From the NCBI RefSeq assembly GCF_011764425.1, contig NZ_BLPF01000002.1:248001-312000 (forward strand): a stretch of DNA of 64,000 nucleotides, in the 5' to 3' direction. The notes beneath the pieces were generated by a model. It ran no database searches and had not been told where the DNA came from. It saw only the letters and a program-made list of their open reading frames with translations. This DNA is from Phytohabitans houttuyneae (GTDB lineage: Bacteria; Actinomycetota; Actinomycetes; Mycobacteriales; Micromonosporaceae). Positions 8,687 through 17,125 of this stretch are shown in pieces (positions within the stretch are counted from its first letter, which is position 1; each line of letters begins with the position of its first letter). The translations under genes were made by a program, and so were the position numbers.

Positions 8687-8908
8687 TCACGGAATACCGC
8701 CGTCCCTGCCATGGTCGTCGAGCAGTTCGCGGGCCGCGTGTTCGGCGAGTACCGGCACGTAGGTCTGTATCCGGGCGCCGGCGAACCGGGCGTACACCTC
8801 GTCGACGACCTCTCTGACCCGTTCCGGGCTGCGTATGCCCGCGTACCTTGCGGTCAAGCGGGCGAGCAGACGCTCCCGCTCCTGGCTCATCAGAAGCGCC
8901 GCTGGCAT
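8687..8908 (-). CDS. Small three-helix-bundle protein
   Basis: A 73-residue protein. SPERVREVVDEVYARFAGAR and IQTYVPVLAEHAARELLDD form the helices seen at the N terminus of some actinobacterial arsenate-reductase-like low-molecular-weight phosphatases, a domain of unknown role. A GAAAGGA ribosome site precedes the ATG. It follows the GltD-like gene by 15 bases and is the last gene of the minus-strand operon. No phosphatase domain follows, so the protein stands alone. Function unknown. Confidence 0.6.
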   Translation of the reverse strand: MPAALLMSQERERLLARLTARYAGIRSPERVREVVDEVYARFAGARIQTYVPVLAEHAARELLDDHGRDGGIP

Positions 8909-8923
8909 GGCCGATCCTTTCGC

Positions 8924-10549
8924 TCAGGTATCCTCCGGGACCAGGTCGATGGCGCCGCACGGGCATTCGGTGACGCAGATGCCGCAGCCCTTACAGAAGT
9001 CGAGGTCGATGGCGTAGCGCTCGCCCGGTCCCAGCTTCACCACCGCGTTGTCGGGGCAGACGCCGAAGCAGTTGTCACATTCAAAACAATTGCCACAGGA
9101 CAGGCAGCGTCGGGCCTCGAACAGCGCGGAGCCCTCGTCCAGGCCGCCGACAACCTCGTCGAAAGTGGAGACGCGTCGGGCCGCATCCAGTGTGGGGCGC
9201 ACCGTGGCCGGTGCGTCGCTGTAGTACCAGGTGTTGAGGCGGTCGAACGTGGCCAGCGGCTGGCCGGAAGGCGGTGCGTACGGCTGCCCCCGCAGCCAGC
9301 CGTCGATGTGCCGTGCCGCCCGCCTACCGTGCCCGACCGCGGCCGTGACGGTGCGTGGAGACGGCACCATGTCGCCACCGGCGAAAATGCCAGGCTGCCC
9401 GGTCATCATGTCGTCGCCGACCTGCACCACGCCGTCGGCGACACAGACTCCGGGGAGGCTGGCAACCACCGCGCGGTCCACGTCCTGCCCGATGGCCAGC
9501 ACGACGGAATCCGCAGCGAGCTCTTCGAACTCGCCGGTAGGCTGTGGGAAACCGGTCTCGTCGAGCCGCATTTTCTCCACGATGACGGTCCCGCCGCCTG
9601 CCGCGGCGATTGTGGACAGCCAGCGCATACGCACGCCCTCCTGCTCGGCCTCAGTCACCTCGAAAGGCTGCGCGGGCATCCGCTCGCGGGTGCGCCGGTA
9701 GACGACGACCGCGTCGGTGGCGCCGAGCCGGCGGGCGGTGCGGGCCACGTCCATCGCGGTGTTGCCGCCGCCGTACACGACCACCCGCCGGCCGAGCAGT
9801 GGCGGGTCGCCCTCGGCGACGTCGCGCAGCACGCGCAGCGCGTCGAGGATCCGGGCCGAGTCGCCGGCCGGAATCTCGGTACGCCGGCTCAGCTGCGCAC
9901 CGACGGCGAGAAAGACGGCGTCGAAGCCGCCGTTTCGCATGGCCGCGGCGGCGTCTGGCACCGGACAGGACAACTCCATGGTGACGCCCATCGCGGCGAT
10001 CCGATCGACCTCGGCGTCCAGTACGTCCCGAGCAAGCCGGTACGCGGGTATGCCGTATCGCATCATTCCGCCCGCATGGGGTGCCGCGTCGCGGACGGTT
10101 ACGGCGTGCCCAAGCAGCCGCAGGTGATAGGCGGCGGCGAGCCCGGACGGGCCGGCACCGACGACGAGCACCCGCTTGCCGGATGGCGGCGCGGCGACCG
10201 GTACGGTCCAGCCGCGGCGGATGGCTTCGTCGCCGAGGAACCGTTCGACCGCGTTGATCCCCACCGGCTCGTCCAGTTGCCCGCGGTTGCATGCGGTCTG
10301 GCAGGGGTGGTAGCAGACGCGGCCCATGATGGCCGGGAACGGGTTGTCCCGCATCAGCGTGCGCCAGGCGGTTTCGTAGTCGCCGGACTCGGCGTGGTAG
10401 AGCCAGCCCTGCACGTTCTCGCCCGCGGGGCAGGCGTCATTACATGGCGGGAGCCGGTCCACGTACACCGGGCGTTCGGTTCGCCAGGCCCCGGTCTTGT
10501 TGGCCAGGCTGCTGCCGACCTGCAGCGTGATAGCAAACGGTGGCTTCAT
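8924..10549 (-). CDS. GltD-like FAD/NAD(P)-dependent oxidoreductase with C-terminal 2[4Fe-4S] ferredoxin
   Basis: About 541 residues. The N-terminal cysteine-rich segment CNDACPAGENVQ and CYHPCQTACNR form the Fe-S region of the GltD/DPYD family. An FAD Rossmann motif follows (VLVVGAGPSGLAAAYHLRLLG), then an NAD(P) motif (VVVYGGGNTAMDVARTARRLG). The C terminus adds CLSCGNCFECDNCFGVCP and CKGCGICVTECPCGAI, two 4Fe-4S clusters. It begins at ATG 10549 with GGGGAGGAG upstream. Next to porGAB it probably passes electrons between ferredoxin and NAD(P)H and supplies the ferredoxin part that a separate PorD would give. No glutamate synthase large subunit is nearby, so it is not ordinary GltD. Confidence 0.85.
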   Translation of the reverse strand: MKPPFAITLQVGSSLANKTGAWRTERPVYVDRLPPCNDACPAGENVQGWLYHAESGDYETAWRTLMRDNPFPAIMGRVCYHPCQTACNRGQLDEPVGINAVERFLGDEAIRRGWTVPVAAPPSGKRVLVVGAGPSGLAAAYHLRLLGHAVTVRDAAPHAGGMMRYGIPAYRLARDVLDAEVDRIAAMGVTMELSCPVPDAAAAMRNGGFDAVFLAVGAQLSRRTEIPAGDSARILDALRVLRDVAEGDPPLLGRRVVVYGGGNTAMDVARTARRLGATDAVVVYRRTRERMPAQPFEVTEAEQEGVRMRWLSTIAAAGGGTVIVEKMRLDETGFPQPTGEFEELAADSVVLAIGQDVDRAVVASLPGVCVADGVVQVGDDMMTGQPGIFAGGDMVPSPRTVTAAVGHGRRAARHIDGWLRGQPYAPPSGQPLATFDRLNTWYYSDAPATVRPTLDAARRVSTFDEVVGGLDEGSALFEARRCLSCGNCFECDNCFGVCPDNAVVKLGPGERYAIDLDFCKGCGICVTECPCGAIDLVPEDT

Positions 10550-11543
10550 GTCTCCTCCCCGGTAGCAGCCCGAAGCGGCGGATGTTGCGGTCGGCGATGG
10601 CCTGCAGGCCATCGATGACGTCAGCGCGGCGGGTCGGCTCGAACAGGTGCCGGAAGCGGATCTGCGGCCGCAGGTACTCCTCGACGTGTACCCGGTGCCG
10701 GATCGGCGACACGGCTGTCACGTTGCCCCGCTCGGCCTCGAAGACCGGAAACAGTCCACTTTGTACAGCCAGCCGAGCGACACGGATGGTCTGCGCGGCC
10801 TCGCTGCCCCAGCCCAGCGGACAGGGCACAAGTACATGCAGATAGCGTGCCCCGTGTAGCCCCATAGCACGCTCTACTTTGGACTCAAGGTCGTGCAGGT
10901 CGGCGATGGTTGCCGTGGCAACGTAGGGAATCTCGTGCGCCATGGCGATGAGCGGGGCGCTCTTGCCTTGCCCGAAGACGTTGCCCGGCGCCGATCCCAC
11001 CGCCTGAGTCGTCGATGTCCGGGCGGCCGGCGGGGTCGCACCGGACCGTTGCACTCCGGTGTTCATGTATCCCTGGTTGTCGTAGCAGACGAAAAGCACG
11101 TCGTCGCCGCGTTCGAACATACCGGATAGTGCGCCGAAGCCGATGTCGACCGTGCCGCCGTCGCCGCCCTGCCCCAGCACCCGGATGTCGCCGCGGTCGC
11201 GCACCTTCAACGCGGCGGCGACGCCGCTGGCGACCGCCGGCGCGTTGCCGAAGAGTGAATGCAGCCAGGGCACCCGCCACGACGTCTCGGGATACGGGGT
11301 GGAGAACACCTCCAGACACCCGGTGGCGTTGACCGTGACCAGCCGGCCGCCGGTCGCACGCATGGCCGCGTCCAGTACATATCGGGCCCCGAGCGCCTCG
11401 CCGCAGCCCCGGCACGCCCGGTGCCCGGAAGTGAGCGAGTTGCTGCGGGTGGGATCGGACTGCACCGTGCGGGCTTGGATAGGCAGCAGCCGGTTGCCGA
11501 CCGCGAAGCTGCCGGTCTGGTAGAACCGCACATGCTGGCTCAC
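10440..11543 (-). CDS. porB: 2-oxoacid (pyruvate):ferredoxin oxidoreductase beta subunit
   Basis: The beta subunit binds thiamine diphosphate and a 4Fe-4S cluster. It shows HRACRGCGEALGARYVLDA (cluster cysteines) and GQGGDGGTVDIGFGALSG (ThDP/Mg motif), and later YDNQGYMNTGVQRSG. It starts at GTG 11543, overlapping the porA stop (GTGA). As read, it runs 367 residues and overlaps the next gene by 110 bases. Adding one base to the four-base run at 10557-10560 would end it as LPGEET at a TGA overlapping the next ATG, so the true protein is probably about 332 residues ending near 10546. It oxidises pyruvate or a related 2-oxoacid with PorA and PorG. Confidence 0.85.
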   Translation of the reverse strand: MSQHVRFYQTGSFAVGNRLLPIQARTVQSDPTRSNSLTSGHRACRGCGEALGARYVLDAAMRATGGRLVTVNATGCLEVFSTPYPETSWRVPWLHSLFGNAPAVASGVAAALKVRDRGDIRVLGQGGDGGTVDIGFGALSGMFERGDDVLFVCYDNQGYMNTGVQRSGATPPAARTSTTQAVGSAPGNVFGQGKSAPLIAMAHEIPYVATATIADLHDLESKVERAMGLHGARYLHVLVPCPLGWGSEAAQTIRVARLAVQSGLFPVFEAERGNVTAVSPIRHRVHVEEYLRPQIRFRHLFEPTRRADVIDGLQAIADRNIRRFGLLPGRRHEATVCYHAAGRQQPGQQDRGLANRTPGVRGPAPAM

Positions 11544-12718
11544 GATCGCACCTCCTCGGCGCGTAGGAGTCGCTCGTCCAGGTCGAGAAATGTCAGCGGA
11601 GCCAGCCGGCCGCTGAACGCCGCCGCGAGCATCTCGCGCAGTGAGTCACGCGTGACCGGGCGGCCGCCGAGCCCGGCGACGACCGTGTACATCTCCCGCT
11701 CCCCAGCGGGCAGAACGCCGGCCAGATCGGCGGAGACGATGCCACCGACACCGGCGGCGAAGGCGCGCTCCAGCACCACAATCCGCTTGGCGGGACCGAC
11801 CGCCGTGCGGATCGCCGCGACGGGGAACGGCCGGAACATGGTCAGCCCGAGAACGCCGACCGGCATGCCGTCGGCACGCAGGCCGTCCACCGTGTCTTTG
11901 AGCGTTCCGAGCACCGACCCCAGCGCCACCACAACGGTGTCCGCGTCGTCGCACCGGTACGGCGACACCAGGACGTCAATGTCCCGGTCGAATGTCGTGG
12001 CGAACTGGTGGGCGAGTTCTGGCATGCGGTCCAGTACGCGTAGCTGGTTGGCATGCGCCAGGTAGCGGACTTCGGTGAACGCCTCCGGTCCGACCATCGC
12101 GCCGATGGTGACCGGCGCGTCCGGGTCGAGGACCTGGCGTGGCTGGTACGCCGGCAGGAACCGGTCGACCGTCGTCTGGTCGGGCACGTCGACTGCCTCG
12201 ACCGCGTGGGTGAGCACGAAGCCGTCCATGCACACCATGACCGGCGTGGACAGCTCTTCGGCCAGCCGGAAGCCGATTACATGCAGGTCGGCCGCGGCCT
12301 GGTTGTCCTCGGCGTAGAGCTGGATCCAGCCGCAGTCGCGCTGGCTCATCGCGTCGCTGTGGTCGTTCCAGATGTTGATCGGCGCGCCGATGGCCCGGTT
12401 GGCCACGGTCATCACGATGGGCAGTCCGAGTCCGGCTGCGTTGTAGAGCGCCTCGGCCATGTACAGCAGGCCCTGGCTGGCGGTCGCCGTGTATGCTCGC
12501 GCGCCGGTCGCGCTCGCGCCGATGGCGACGGACATCGCGGCGAACTCGCTTTCCACGTTGACGAACTCGCACGGTGCGAGTCGTCCGGACTTCACCAGAG
12601 CGGACAGGTTTTCGACGATGTGTGTCTGCGGGGAGATCGGGTACGCGCAGACCACCTGCGGCCGGCACCGTGCGACCGTCTCGGCGACCGCCCGCGAACC
12701 TTCGATGGGGCTAAGCAC
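11540..12718 (-). CDS. porA: 2-oxoacid (pyruvate):ferredoxin oxidoreductase alpha subunit
   Basis: A 392-residue alpha subunit. It has the pyrimidine-side ThDP domain (PISPQTHIVENLSALVKSG, VESEFAAMSVAIGASATGAR, YTATASQGLLYMAEAL) and the transketolase C-terminal domain (VALGSVLGTLKDTVDGLRADG). These match PorA of heterotetrameric pyruvate:ferredoxin oxidoreductases. It overlaps porG by eight bases upstream and porB by four downstream. The enzyme is cytoplasmic and oxygen-sensitive in most species, in keeping with an anaerobic or hypoxic role here. The substrate could be another 2-oxoacid. Confidence 0.9.
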   Translation of the reverse strand: MLSPIEGSRAVAETVARCRPQVVCAYPISPQTHIVENLSALVKSGRLAPCEFVNVESEFAAMSVAIGASATGARAYTATASQGLLYMAEALYNAAGLGLPIVMTVANRAIGAPINIWNDHSDAMSQRDCGWIQLYAEDNQAAADLHVIGFRLAEELSTPVMVCMDGFVLTHAVEAVDVPDQTTVDRFLPAYQPRQVLDPDAPVTIGAMVGPEAFTEVRYLAHANQLRVLDRMPELAHQFATTFDRDIDVLVSPYRCDDADTVVVALGSVLGTLKDTVDGLRADGMPVGVLGLTMFRPFPVAAIRTAVGPAKRIVVLERAFAAGVGGIVSADLAGVLPAGEREMYTVVAGLGGRPVTRDSLREMLAAAFSGRLAPLTFLDLDERLLRAEEVRS

Positions 12719-13277
12719 GGGTCGGCTCCTTCCGCTGCGCGTGGACGAGGTCGTATGCGGCCGTGGCCGCGGCGGCGTTAGCCTCGCCCAGCCGCCCGGC
12801 GAACCGTGCCCGGATCGCGGCGGTGACCGCCTCGAGCCGGATCAGGCCGCAGAGCGCGGCGAAGCCACCCAGCAGCGCCGCGTTGGGCAGCGGGCGGCCA
12901 AGATGTTCGCGGGCCAGGCGGGACGCTGGGACCACCACGACCCGGCCGCCGCGGCCGGGCAGCCCGAGCTCGGTAAGCTGCCGGGTCGAGTTGACCAGCA
13001 CGAGTCCGTCGTCGGCCAGCCCGGCCAGGACGTCGGTCTGGCGCAGGAGAGTGGCGTCCTGCACGATCAGCGCGTCCGGCCGCAGGATCGGCTCGCGTAG
13101 CCGGATCGGCCGCTCGGCGATCCGGCAGAACGCGACGACGGGTGCGCCGGTCCGCTCGGAGCCGAAGCTGGGAAACGCCTGCGCCCTGCGGCCGTCGGCG
13201 AAGGCGGCGGCGGCCAGCAGTTCCGCCGCGGTGACCACGCCTTGGCCGCCGCGGCCGTGAATACGCACCTCGAACAT
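12711..13277 (-). CDS. porG: 2-oxoacid (pyruvate):ferredoxin oxidoreductase gamma subunit
   Basis: A 188-residue gamma subunit beginning MFEVRIHGRGGQGVVTAAELLA, the family hallmark RGGQG, followed by FPSFGSERTGAPVVAFCRI. It is the first of the three por genes and starts 12 bases after the transhydrogenase beta gene. AAAGGGAG precedes the ATG. The gamma subunit completes the catalytic assembly with PorA and PorB. The delta (ferredoxin) subunit is missing as a separate gene and seems to be replaced by the ferredoxin tail of the GltD-like protein. Confidence 0.9.
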   Translation of the reverse strand: MFEVRIHGRGGQGVVTAAELLAAAAFADGRRAQAFPSFGSERTGAPVVAFCRIAERPIRLREPILRPDALIVQDATLLRQTDVLAGLADDGLVLVNSTRQLTELGLPGRGGRVVVVPASRLAREHLGRPLPNAALLGGFAALCGLIRLEAVTAAIRARFAGRLGEANAAAATAAYDLVHAQRKEPTRA

Positions 13278-13289
13278 GGCGACTCCCTT

Positions 13290-14690
13290 TCAGCCGACCA
13301 GCGTCTTGACGGCGGCGGTGAGCGCGGCGAGCCCGGCTCGGGCATCGGCGAAGAGCATGCCGGTCTTCGGGTCGGTGTACAGCTCGTTGTCGATGCCGGC
13401 GTAGCCGTGGCCCATCGACCGTTTGACGACGATGACGGCTGCGGCGCGGTCCACGTCGAGGATCGGCATGCCGGAGATGGCGTTCCCGGGCCGCCGGGCG
13501 GCCGGGTTCGTCACGTCGTTGGCACCCACTACGAGCGCCACGTCGGCCAGCGGCAGTGCGGCGTTGGCGGCGTCCAGCTCCTGCATGTCGGAGTACGGTA
13601 TGTTCGCCTCTGCCAGCAGCACGTTCATGTGCCCTGGCATGCGCCCGGCGACCGGATGTATCGCATAGGTCACCTCTGTGCCTCGTGCGGACAGCACGGT
13701 GGCCAACTCGTGTAGCGCGTGCTGGGCCTGCGCGGCGGCCAGTCCGTAGCCGGGCACTACCACGACCCGGCGGGCGTAGGCGAGCTGGATCGCAGCGTCG
13801 TCCGCGGTCACCGCCCGGACCGGTGCCCCGCCCGATCCCGACGGCCCGCTGGCGCCGTCGCCGGTGCCGTACCCGCCGAGCAGGATCGCGGCCAGCGACC
13901 GGTTCATCGCCGCGGCCATGAGCGCGGTCAGGATCGCACCCGACGCGCCGACGAGTGCGCCGGCCACCACGAGGACGCTGTTGTCGGTCACGAACCCGGC
14001 CATCGCGACGGCGGTGCCCGTGCAGGCGTTGAGCAGGGATATCACCACGGGCATGTCGGCGCCGCCGATCGGCAGCACCAGCGCGACGCCCAGGGCGAGT
14101 GCCGCCGCCGCCAGGACCGCTACGGCCGCTCCGCCGCCGTACCCGCGGACCAGAACACCGGCGGCCACCGCGCCGATCACCGCCAGAGCGCCGCCGACCA
14201 CGCGGGCGCCGGGGAAGAGCACCGGACGGCCTGGCACGAGCCCCTGAAGCTTGCCGGCCGCCACCAGCGAGCCGGCGAACGTGAGGGCGCCGATGACGAC
14301 GTCCAGGGCGGCCGGCACCCGCACCGATGCCGCGTCCGCGGGCGGTGCCAGCTCCGGTATCGCGACCAGCGCGGCCGCGCCGCCGCCGACAGCGTTGAAC
14401 AGGCTGACCAGCTGCGGCATCGCGGTCATCGGGACAGCCCGCGCGGCCCACAGCCCGGCCACCGAGCCGACGACCGCGCCGGCGGCCAGAACGATCCATC
14501 CGGCCGGGCTGGTGTCGCCGGAGTCGACGAGCAGCACGAGCGTCGCCGCGACCGCGAGCAGCATGCCGGCGATTGACAGCCGGTTGCCGCGCCGGGCGGT
14601 CGCCGGGGTGTTCATCAGGTGCAGGCCGAGCACGAAGCAGGTCGCGGCGGCCAGGTACGCCAGCCGGACGACGGTCTCGACCGTGCTCAT
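13290..14690 (-). CDS. pntB: Proton-translocating NAD(P) transhydrogenase beta subunit
   Basis: A 466-residue membrane protein. The first 275 residues contain about nine hydrophobic helices with conserved polar residues (HLMNTP, LFNAVGGGAA, LLNACTGTAVAM). From about residue 290 there is the NADP(H)-binding domain III, VVVPGYGLAAAQAQHALHEL, then GRMPGHMNVLLAEANIPY and VGANDVTNPAA. It uses the proton gradient to transfer hydride from NADH to NADP+, or the reverse. The ATG at 14690 overlaps the stop of pntA2 (ATGA). Together with the por genes it links NADPH, NADH and ferredoxin pools. Confidence 0.92.
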   Translation of the reverse strand: MSTVETVVRLAYLAAATCFVLGLHLMNTPATARRGNRLSIAGMLLAVAATLVLLVDSGDTSPAGWIVLAAGAVVGSVAGLWAARAVPMTAMPQLVSLFNAVGGGAAALVAIPELAPPADAASVRVPAALDVVIGALTFAGSLVAAGKLQGLVPGRPVLFPGARVVGGALAVIGAVAAGVLVRGYGGGAAVAVLAAAALALGVALVLPIGGADMPVVISLLNACTGTAVAMAGFVTDNSVLVVAGALVGASGAILTALMAAAMNRSLAAILLGGYGTGDGASGPSGSGGAPVRAVTADDAAIQLAYARRVVVVPGYGLAAAQAQHALHELATVLSARGTEVTYAIHPVAGRMPGHMNVLLAEANIPYSDMQELDAANAALPLADVALVVGANDVTNPAARRPGNAISGMPILDVDRAAAVIVVKRSMGHGYAGIDNELYTDPKTGMLFADARAGLAALTAAVKTLVG

Positions 14691-14980
14691 CGCGAAGCCT
14701 CCGGCGCCCGGAACATGCCCAGCATGCGGTCGGTGACGACGTAGCCGCCCACCACGTTCATCGCCGCGAACGCCGTCACCACGAAGCCGAGCGCGTAGTC
14801 GGCCGTCGTCTCGGCGACGGAGGCGACGAGCATCGCACCGACCAGGATGACGCCGTGGATGGCGTTGGTGGCGGACATCAGCGGGGTATGCAGGGTGGCC
14901 GGCACCTTGCCGATCACCTCGAAGCCGACCAGCAGGGCCAGCAGGAAGATGCTCAAGGTGGCGAGCAGTTCGGCGCTCAC
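14687..14980 (-). CDS. pntAB: NAD(P) transhydrogenase alpha subunit part 2 (membrane)
   Basis: A 97-residue protein with three hydrophobic helices (LLATLSIFLLALLVGFEVIG, GVILVGAMLVA, ALGFVVTAFAAMNVVGGYVV). The motif VPATLHTPLMSATNAIHG is the signature of the membrane part of the transhydrogenase alpha chain. In many bacteria this is split from the soluble NAD(H)-binding part, as here. It overlaps pntA1 and pntB by four bases on each side. Confidence 0.9.
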   Translation of the reverse strand: MSAELLATLSIFLLALLVGFEVIGKVPATLHTPLMSATNAIHGVILVGAMLVASVAETTADYALGFVVTAFAAMNVVGGYVVTDRMLGMFRAPEASR

Positions 14981-16095
14981 GACGACACTCCTTCGTGGAT
15001 GACGCGGCCGCCATGGGTCAGCACCACTCCGGCCTGGATCTCATCGGTCAGGTCGATGGCCAGCGCGCCGTCGCGGCTCAGATACCGAAGCAAGGCGGTG
15101 GCGTTGCGTGAATAGGCCATCGACGCCGCCGTAGGCACGGTCGCGGCGAGGTTTCCCGCGCCGATGACGGTGACACCCTCGTCGGTGACCAGCGTGGTGT
15201 CCGGGCGGGCGACCGACACGTTGCCGCCGAGCGGGCCACAGGCCGCGTCGACGACGACCGAGCCCGGCACCATTGCCTTGACCGACTCCTCGTCGATCAG
15301 CACCGGCGGCCGGTGCCCGGGCACCAGGGCGGTCGTAATGACCGCGTCGTGCCGCCCCAGATGTACTGCGAGGGCGGTCCGTTCCGCGTGTTCCTCGCCG
15401 CCTGCCAGAGCTCGGGCGTAGCCGCCCTCGCCCGCACCGGACGGCGATGCCACGTCCAGGAACACGGCGCCGACTGACGCGACCTCGTCACGTGACTCGG
15501 GCCGGATGTCGTACGCCGACACCACGGCGCCCAGCCGGCGCGCGGTCGCCATCGCCTGCAGGCCGGCGACCCCGGCACCGAGAACGAGGACCCGGGCCGG
15601 CCGCACCGTACCGGCCGCCGTGACGAGCATCGGAAAGTAGCCGCCGTAGGCGTTGGCCGCCACCAGAACGCTCTTGTAGCCGGCCACGTTCGCCTGCGAC
15701 GTGAGCGCGTCCATCGGCTGGGCCCGGCTCAGCCGCCTCGGCAGCCCTTCGAACGAGACGGCGGTGACGCCAAGCTCAGCGAGCCTCCGCAGGTACGGTG
15801 GGTCGCCGACCGCGCTCAGCATGCCGAGTATCGCCTGCCCACTGTGGAACTGGCCGCTAGGCCGCCCGACCGTGACCACGATCTCCGCCCGGCCGTACAC
15901 CTCGGCAGCGCCAACGATCTCCGCGCCAGCCGCCGCGTAGGCGTCGTCGGTGAAGAAGGCTGCGGCGCCCGCTCCCGATTCCACCAGTACCGCGAAGCCG
16001 GCGGCCCGAAGTTCGCGGATGCCGTCGGGGACCAGCGCCACCCGGCGCTCGCCCGCCGCCGCCTCGCGCGGAACCGCCACGGTCAGGCAGCCCAT
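14977..16095 (-). CDS. pntAA: NAD(P) transhydrogenase alpha subunit part 1 (NAD(H)-binding)
   Basis: About 372 residues, homologous to alanine dehydrogenase/PntA. It begins MGCLTVAVPREAAAGERRVALVP. The motif SQANVAGYKSVLVAA and the Rossmann stretch VLVLGAGVAGLQAMATARRLGA bind NAD(H), and YDIRPESRDEVASVGA ends the fingerprint. AAGGAGG lies six bases before the ATG at 16095, which is better spaced than the ATG at 16101. It is the first gene of the eight-gene minus-strand redox operon; the palindrome at 16199 lies about 105 bases upstream. Confidence 0.9.
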   Translation of the reverse strand: MGCLTVAVPREAAAGERRVALVPDGIRELRAAGFAVLVESGAGAAAFFTDDAYAAAGAEIVGAAEVYGRAEIVVTVGRPSGQFHSGQAILGMLSAVGDPPYLRRLAELGVTAVSFEGLPRRLSRAQPMDALTSQANVAGYKSVLVAANAYGGYFPMLVTAAGTVRPARVLVLGAGVAGLQAMATARRLGAVVSAYDIRPESRDEVASVGAVFLDVASPSGAGEGGYARALAGGEEHAERTALAVHLGRHDAVITTALVPGHRPPVLIDEESVKAMVPGSVVVDAACGPLGGNVSVARPDTTLVTDEGVTVIGAGNLAATVPTAASMAYSRNATALLRYLSRDGALAIDLTDEIQAGVVLTHGGRVIHEGVSS

Positions 16096-16198
16096 CGCCA
16101 TCCTCCTTCGTCGGGGGTGCATCGATCGGCGACGCCCGCCGGGCCCTGCGTTGAGGCCCGTCGACACCGGATGTTCCGTCTTGGCGACGGTGGGTCTT

Positions 16199-16214
16199 GT
16201 GGTTCAGGAACCAC
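16199..16214. promoter_or_regulatory. Perfect palindrome upstream of the transhydrogenase-POR operon
   Basis: GTGGTTCAGGAACCAC is a perfect 16-base inverted repeat about 105 bases upstream of pntAA. It overlaps a weak DosR-like string, GGGTCTTGTGGTTC (16192-16205). It is probably an operator for the redox operon; the regulator is not known. Confidence 0.4.
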
Positions 16215-16378
16215 GGCGTGCCGCTCCGGTGCCGGCGGAGCCGCCCCCTTTCCGGCGGGCGTCACACCTTCACGCTGCTCCGCGCGGCCGCCAGCCGGCA
16301 GGGTCCTGTGCAATGTGTCGGCGGGACGTTCGGCCCTGGGTCACCCAAGCGTCGACAGGCGGGACGCGCTGTCCGACC

Positions 16379-16590
16379 TCATCGCCGCCTGCTGGAACGA
16401 CCCAGCAGCGCGGCGTCGATCGCGGTCTGCGTGTCGTGCGACCGGCTGGCGTCCAGCAGCCGAGCCAGCAGGTCACGGTGCAGTCCGTCCATCGCGTTGT
16501 CATCCTTGTCCAGTTCGACGGCTCGGTGCACGTCCGGCTCGGACAGCACTCGCGCCATCTTCGCGGCCATCTGCGATCCGGGGATCTCGT
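16379..16590 (-). pseudogene. Remnant of a PhoU-domain protein
   Basis: The reverse strand codes for MAAKMARVLSEPDVHRAVEL, then DKDDNAMDGLHRDLLARLLD and TAIDAALLGR. This resembles the middle of PhoU, where D-x-x-D-x-x-x-D motifs bind metal clusters and helices pair. The expected N-terminal domain and the last helix (YYERFADHA in typical PhoU) are absent, and the frame runs on into unrelated sequence. No start or ribosome site is convincing. PhoU controls phosphate uptake and is linked to persistence. This copy looks dead. Confidence 0.5.
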
Positions 16591-16681
16591 CGGTAGGCGG
16601 CGGGACCATTGGCCATACCGCTGACGCGCCGCCGGACATGTCATTGAGGGAGGGAACGGATCCAGCGAGAATGGGGGAGTT

Positions 16682-17125
16682 ATGCGGCGGGTAAAGGCGC
16701 CCAGGTTGACGTTGGCCGGCCCTGGCGACACCCAGCGGATGGACGTGAGGTTTGTCGCCGGCGAGTCCTATGAGGTGATGGTGCGGGAGCACCGGGTGGT
16801 CGTTGACCAGCCGGTCGACGTCGGTGGCCAGGACGCGGCGCCGACGCCCACCGAACTGTTCGTCGTGTCATTGGCGACCTGTGTCGCCTTCTACGCCGGC
16901 CGGTACTTGTCGCGGCACGGGTTTGTCCGCGACGGCTTGGGCGTGTCGGCGGAGTACCAGATGGCGACGGACCGGCCTGCCCGCGTCGCGGCGGTGCATC
17001 TGGCGTTGCGTGTACCGGCCGACCTTCCACCGGAGCGGCGGGAGGCGTTGGTCGCGGTGGCGTCGCATTGCACGGTGCACAACACCCTTGTCAGCCCGCC
17101 GTCGGTCACCATCGACGTGCGGTGA
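16682..17125 (+). CDS. OsmC-family peroxiredoxin-like protein
   Basis: A 147-residue OsmC/Ohr-fold protein. The two redox cysteines are visible in SLATCVAFYAGRYLSRHG and VASHCTVHNTL, and APTPTELFVVSLATC is the family core. These enzymes reduce organic hydroperoxides with thiols or lipoamide in the cytoplasm. GGGGGAG precedes ATG 16682; an ATG at 16739 is an alternative. The gene stands alone between the redox operon and the sulfur module. Stress role is from family knowledge, substrate unknown. Confidence 0.85.
   Translation: MRRVKAPRLTLAGPGDTQRMDVRFVAGESYEVMVREHRVVVDQPVDVGGQDAAPTPTELFVVSLATCVAFYAGRYLSRHGFVRDGLGVSAEYQMATDRPARVAAVHLALRVPADLPPERREALVAVASHCTVHNTLVSPPSVTIDVR

Noticed and set aside
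8711-10618. A 635-codon plus-strand frame opposite the GltD-like gene
   Set aside because: It is antisense to a gene with clear FAD, NAD(P) and Fe-S motifs and has no recognisable content.
12778-14499. A 573-codon minus-strand frame over porG and pntB
   Set aside because: It is almost all Arg, Gly, Ala and Pro, the typical out-of-frame product of GC-rich coding DNA, and overlaps clear por and pnt genes.
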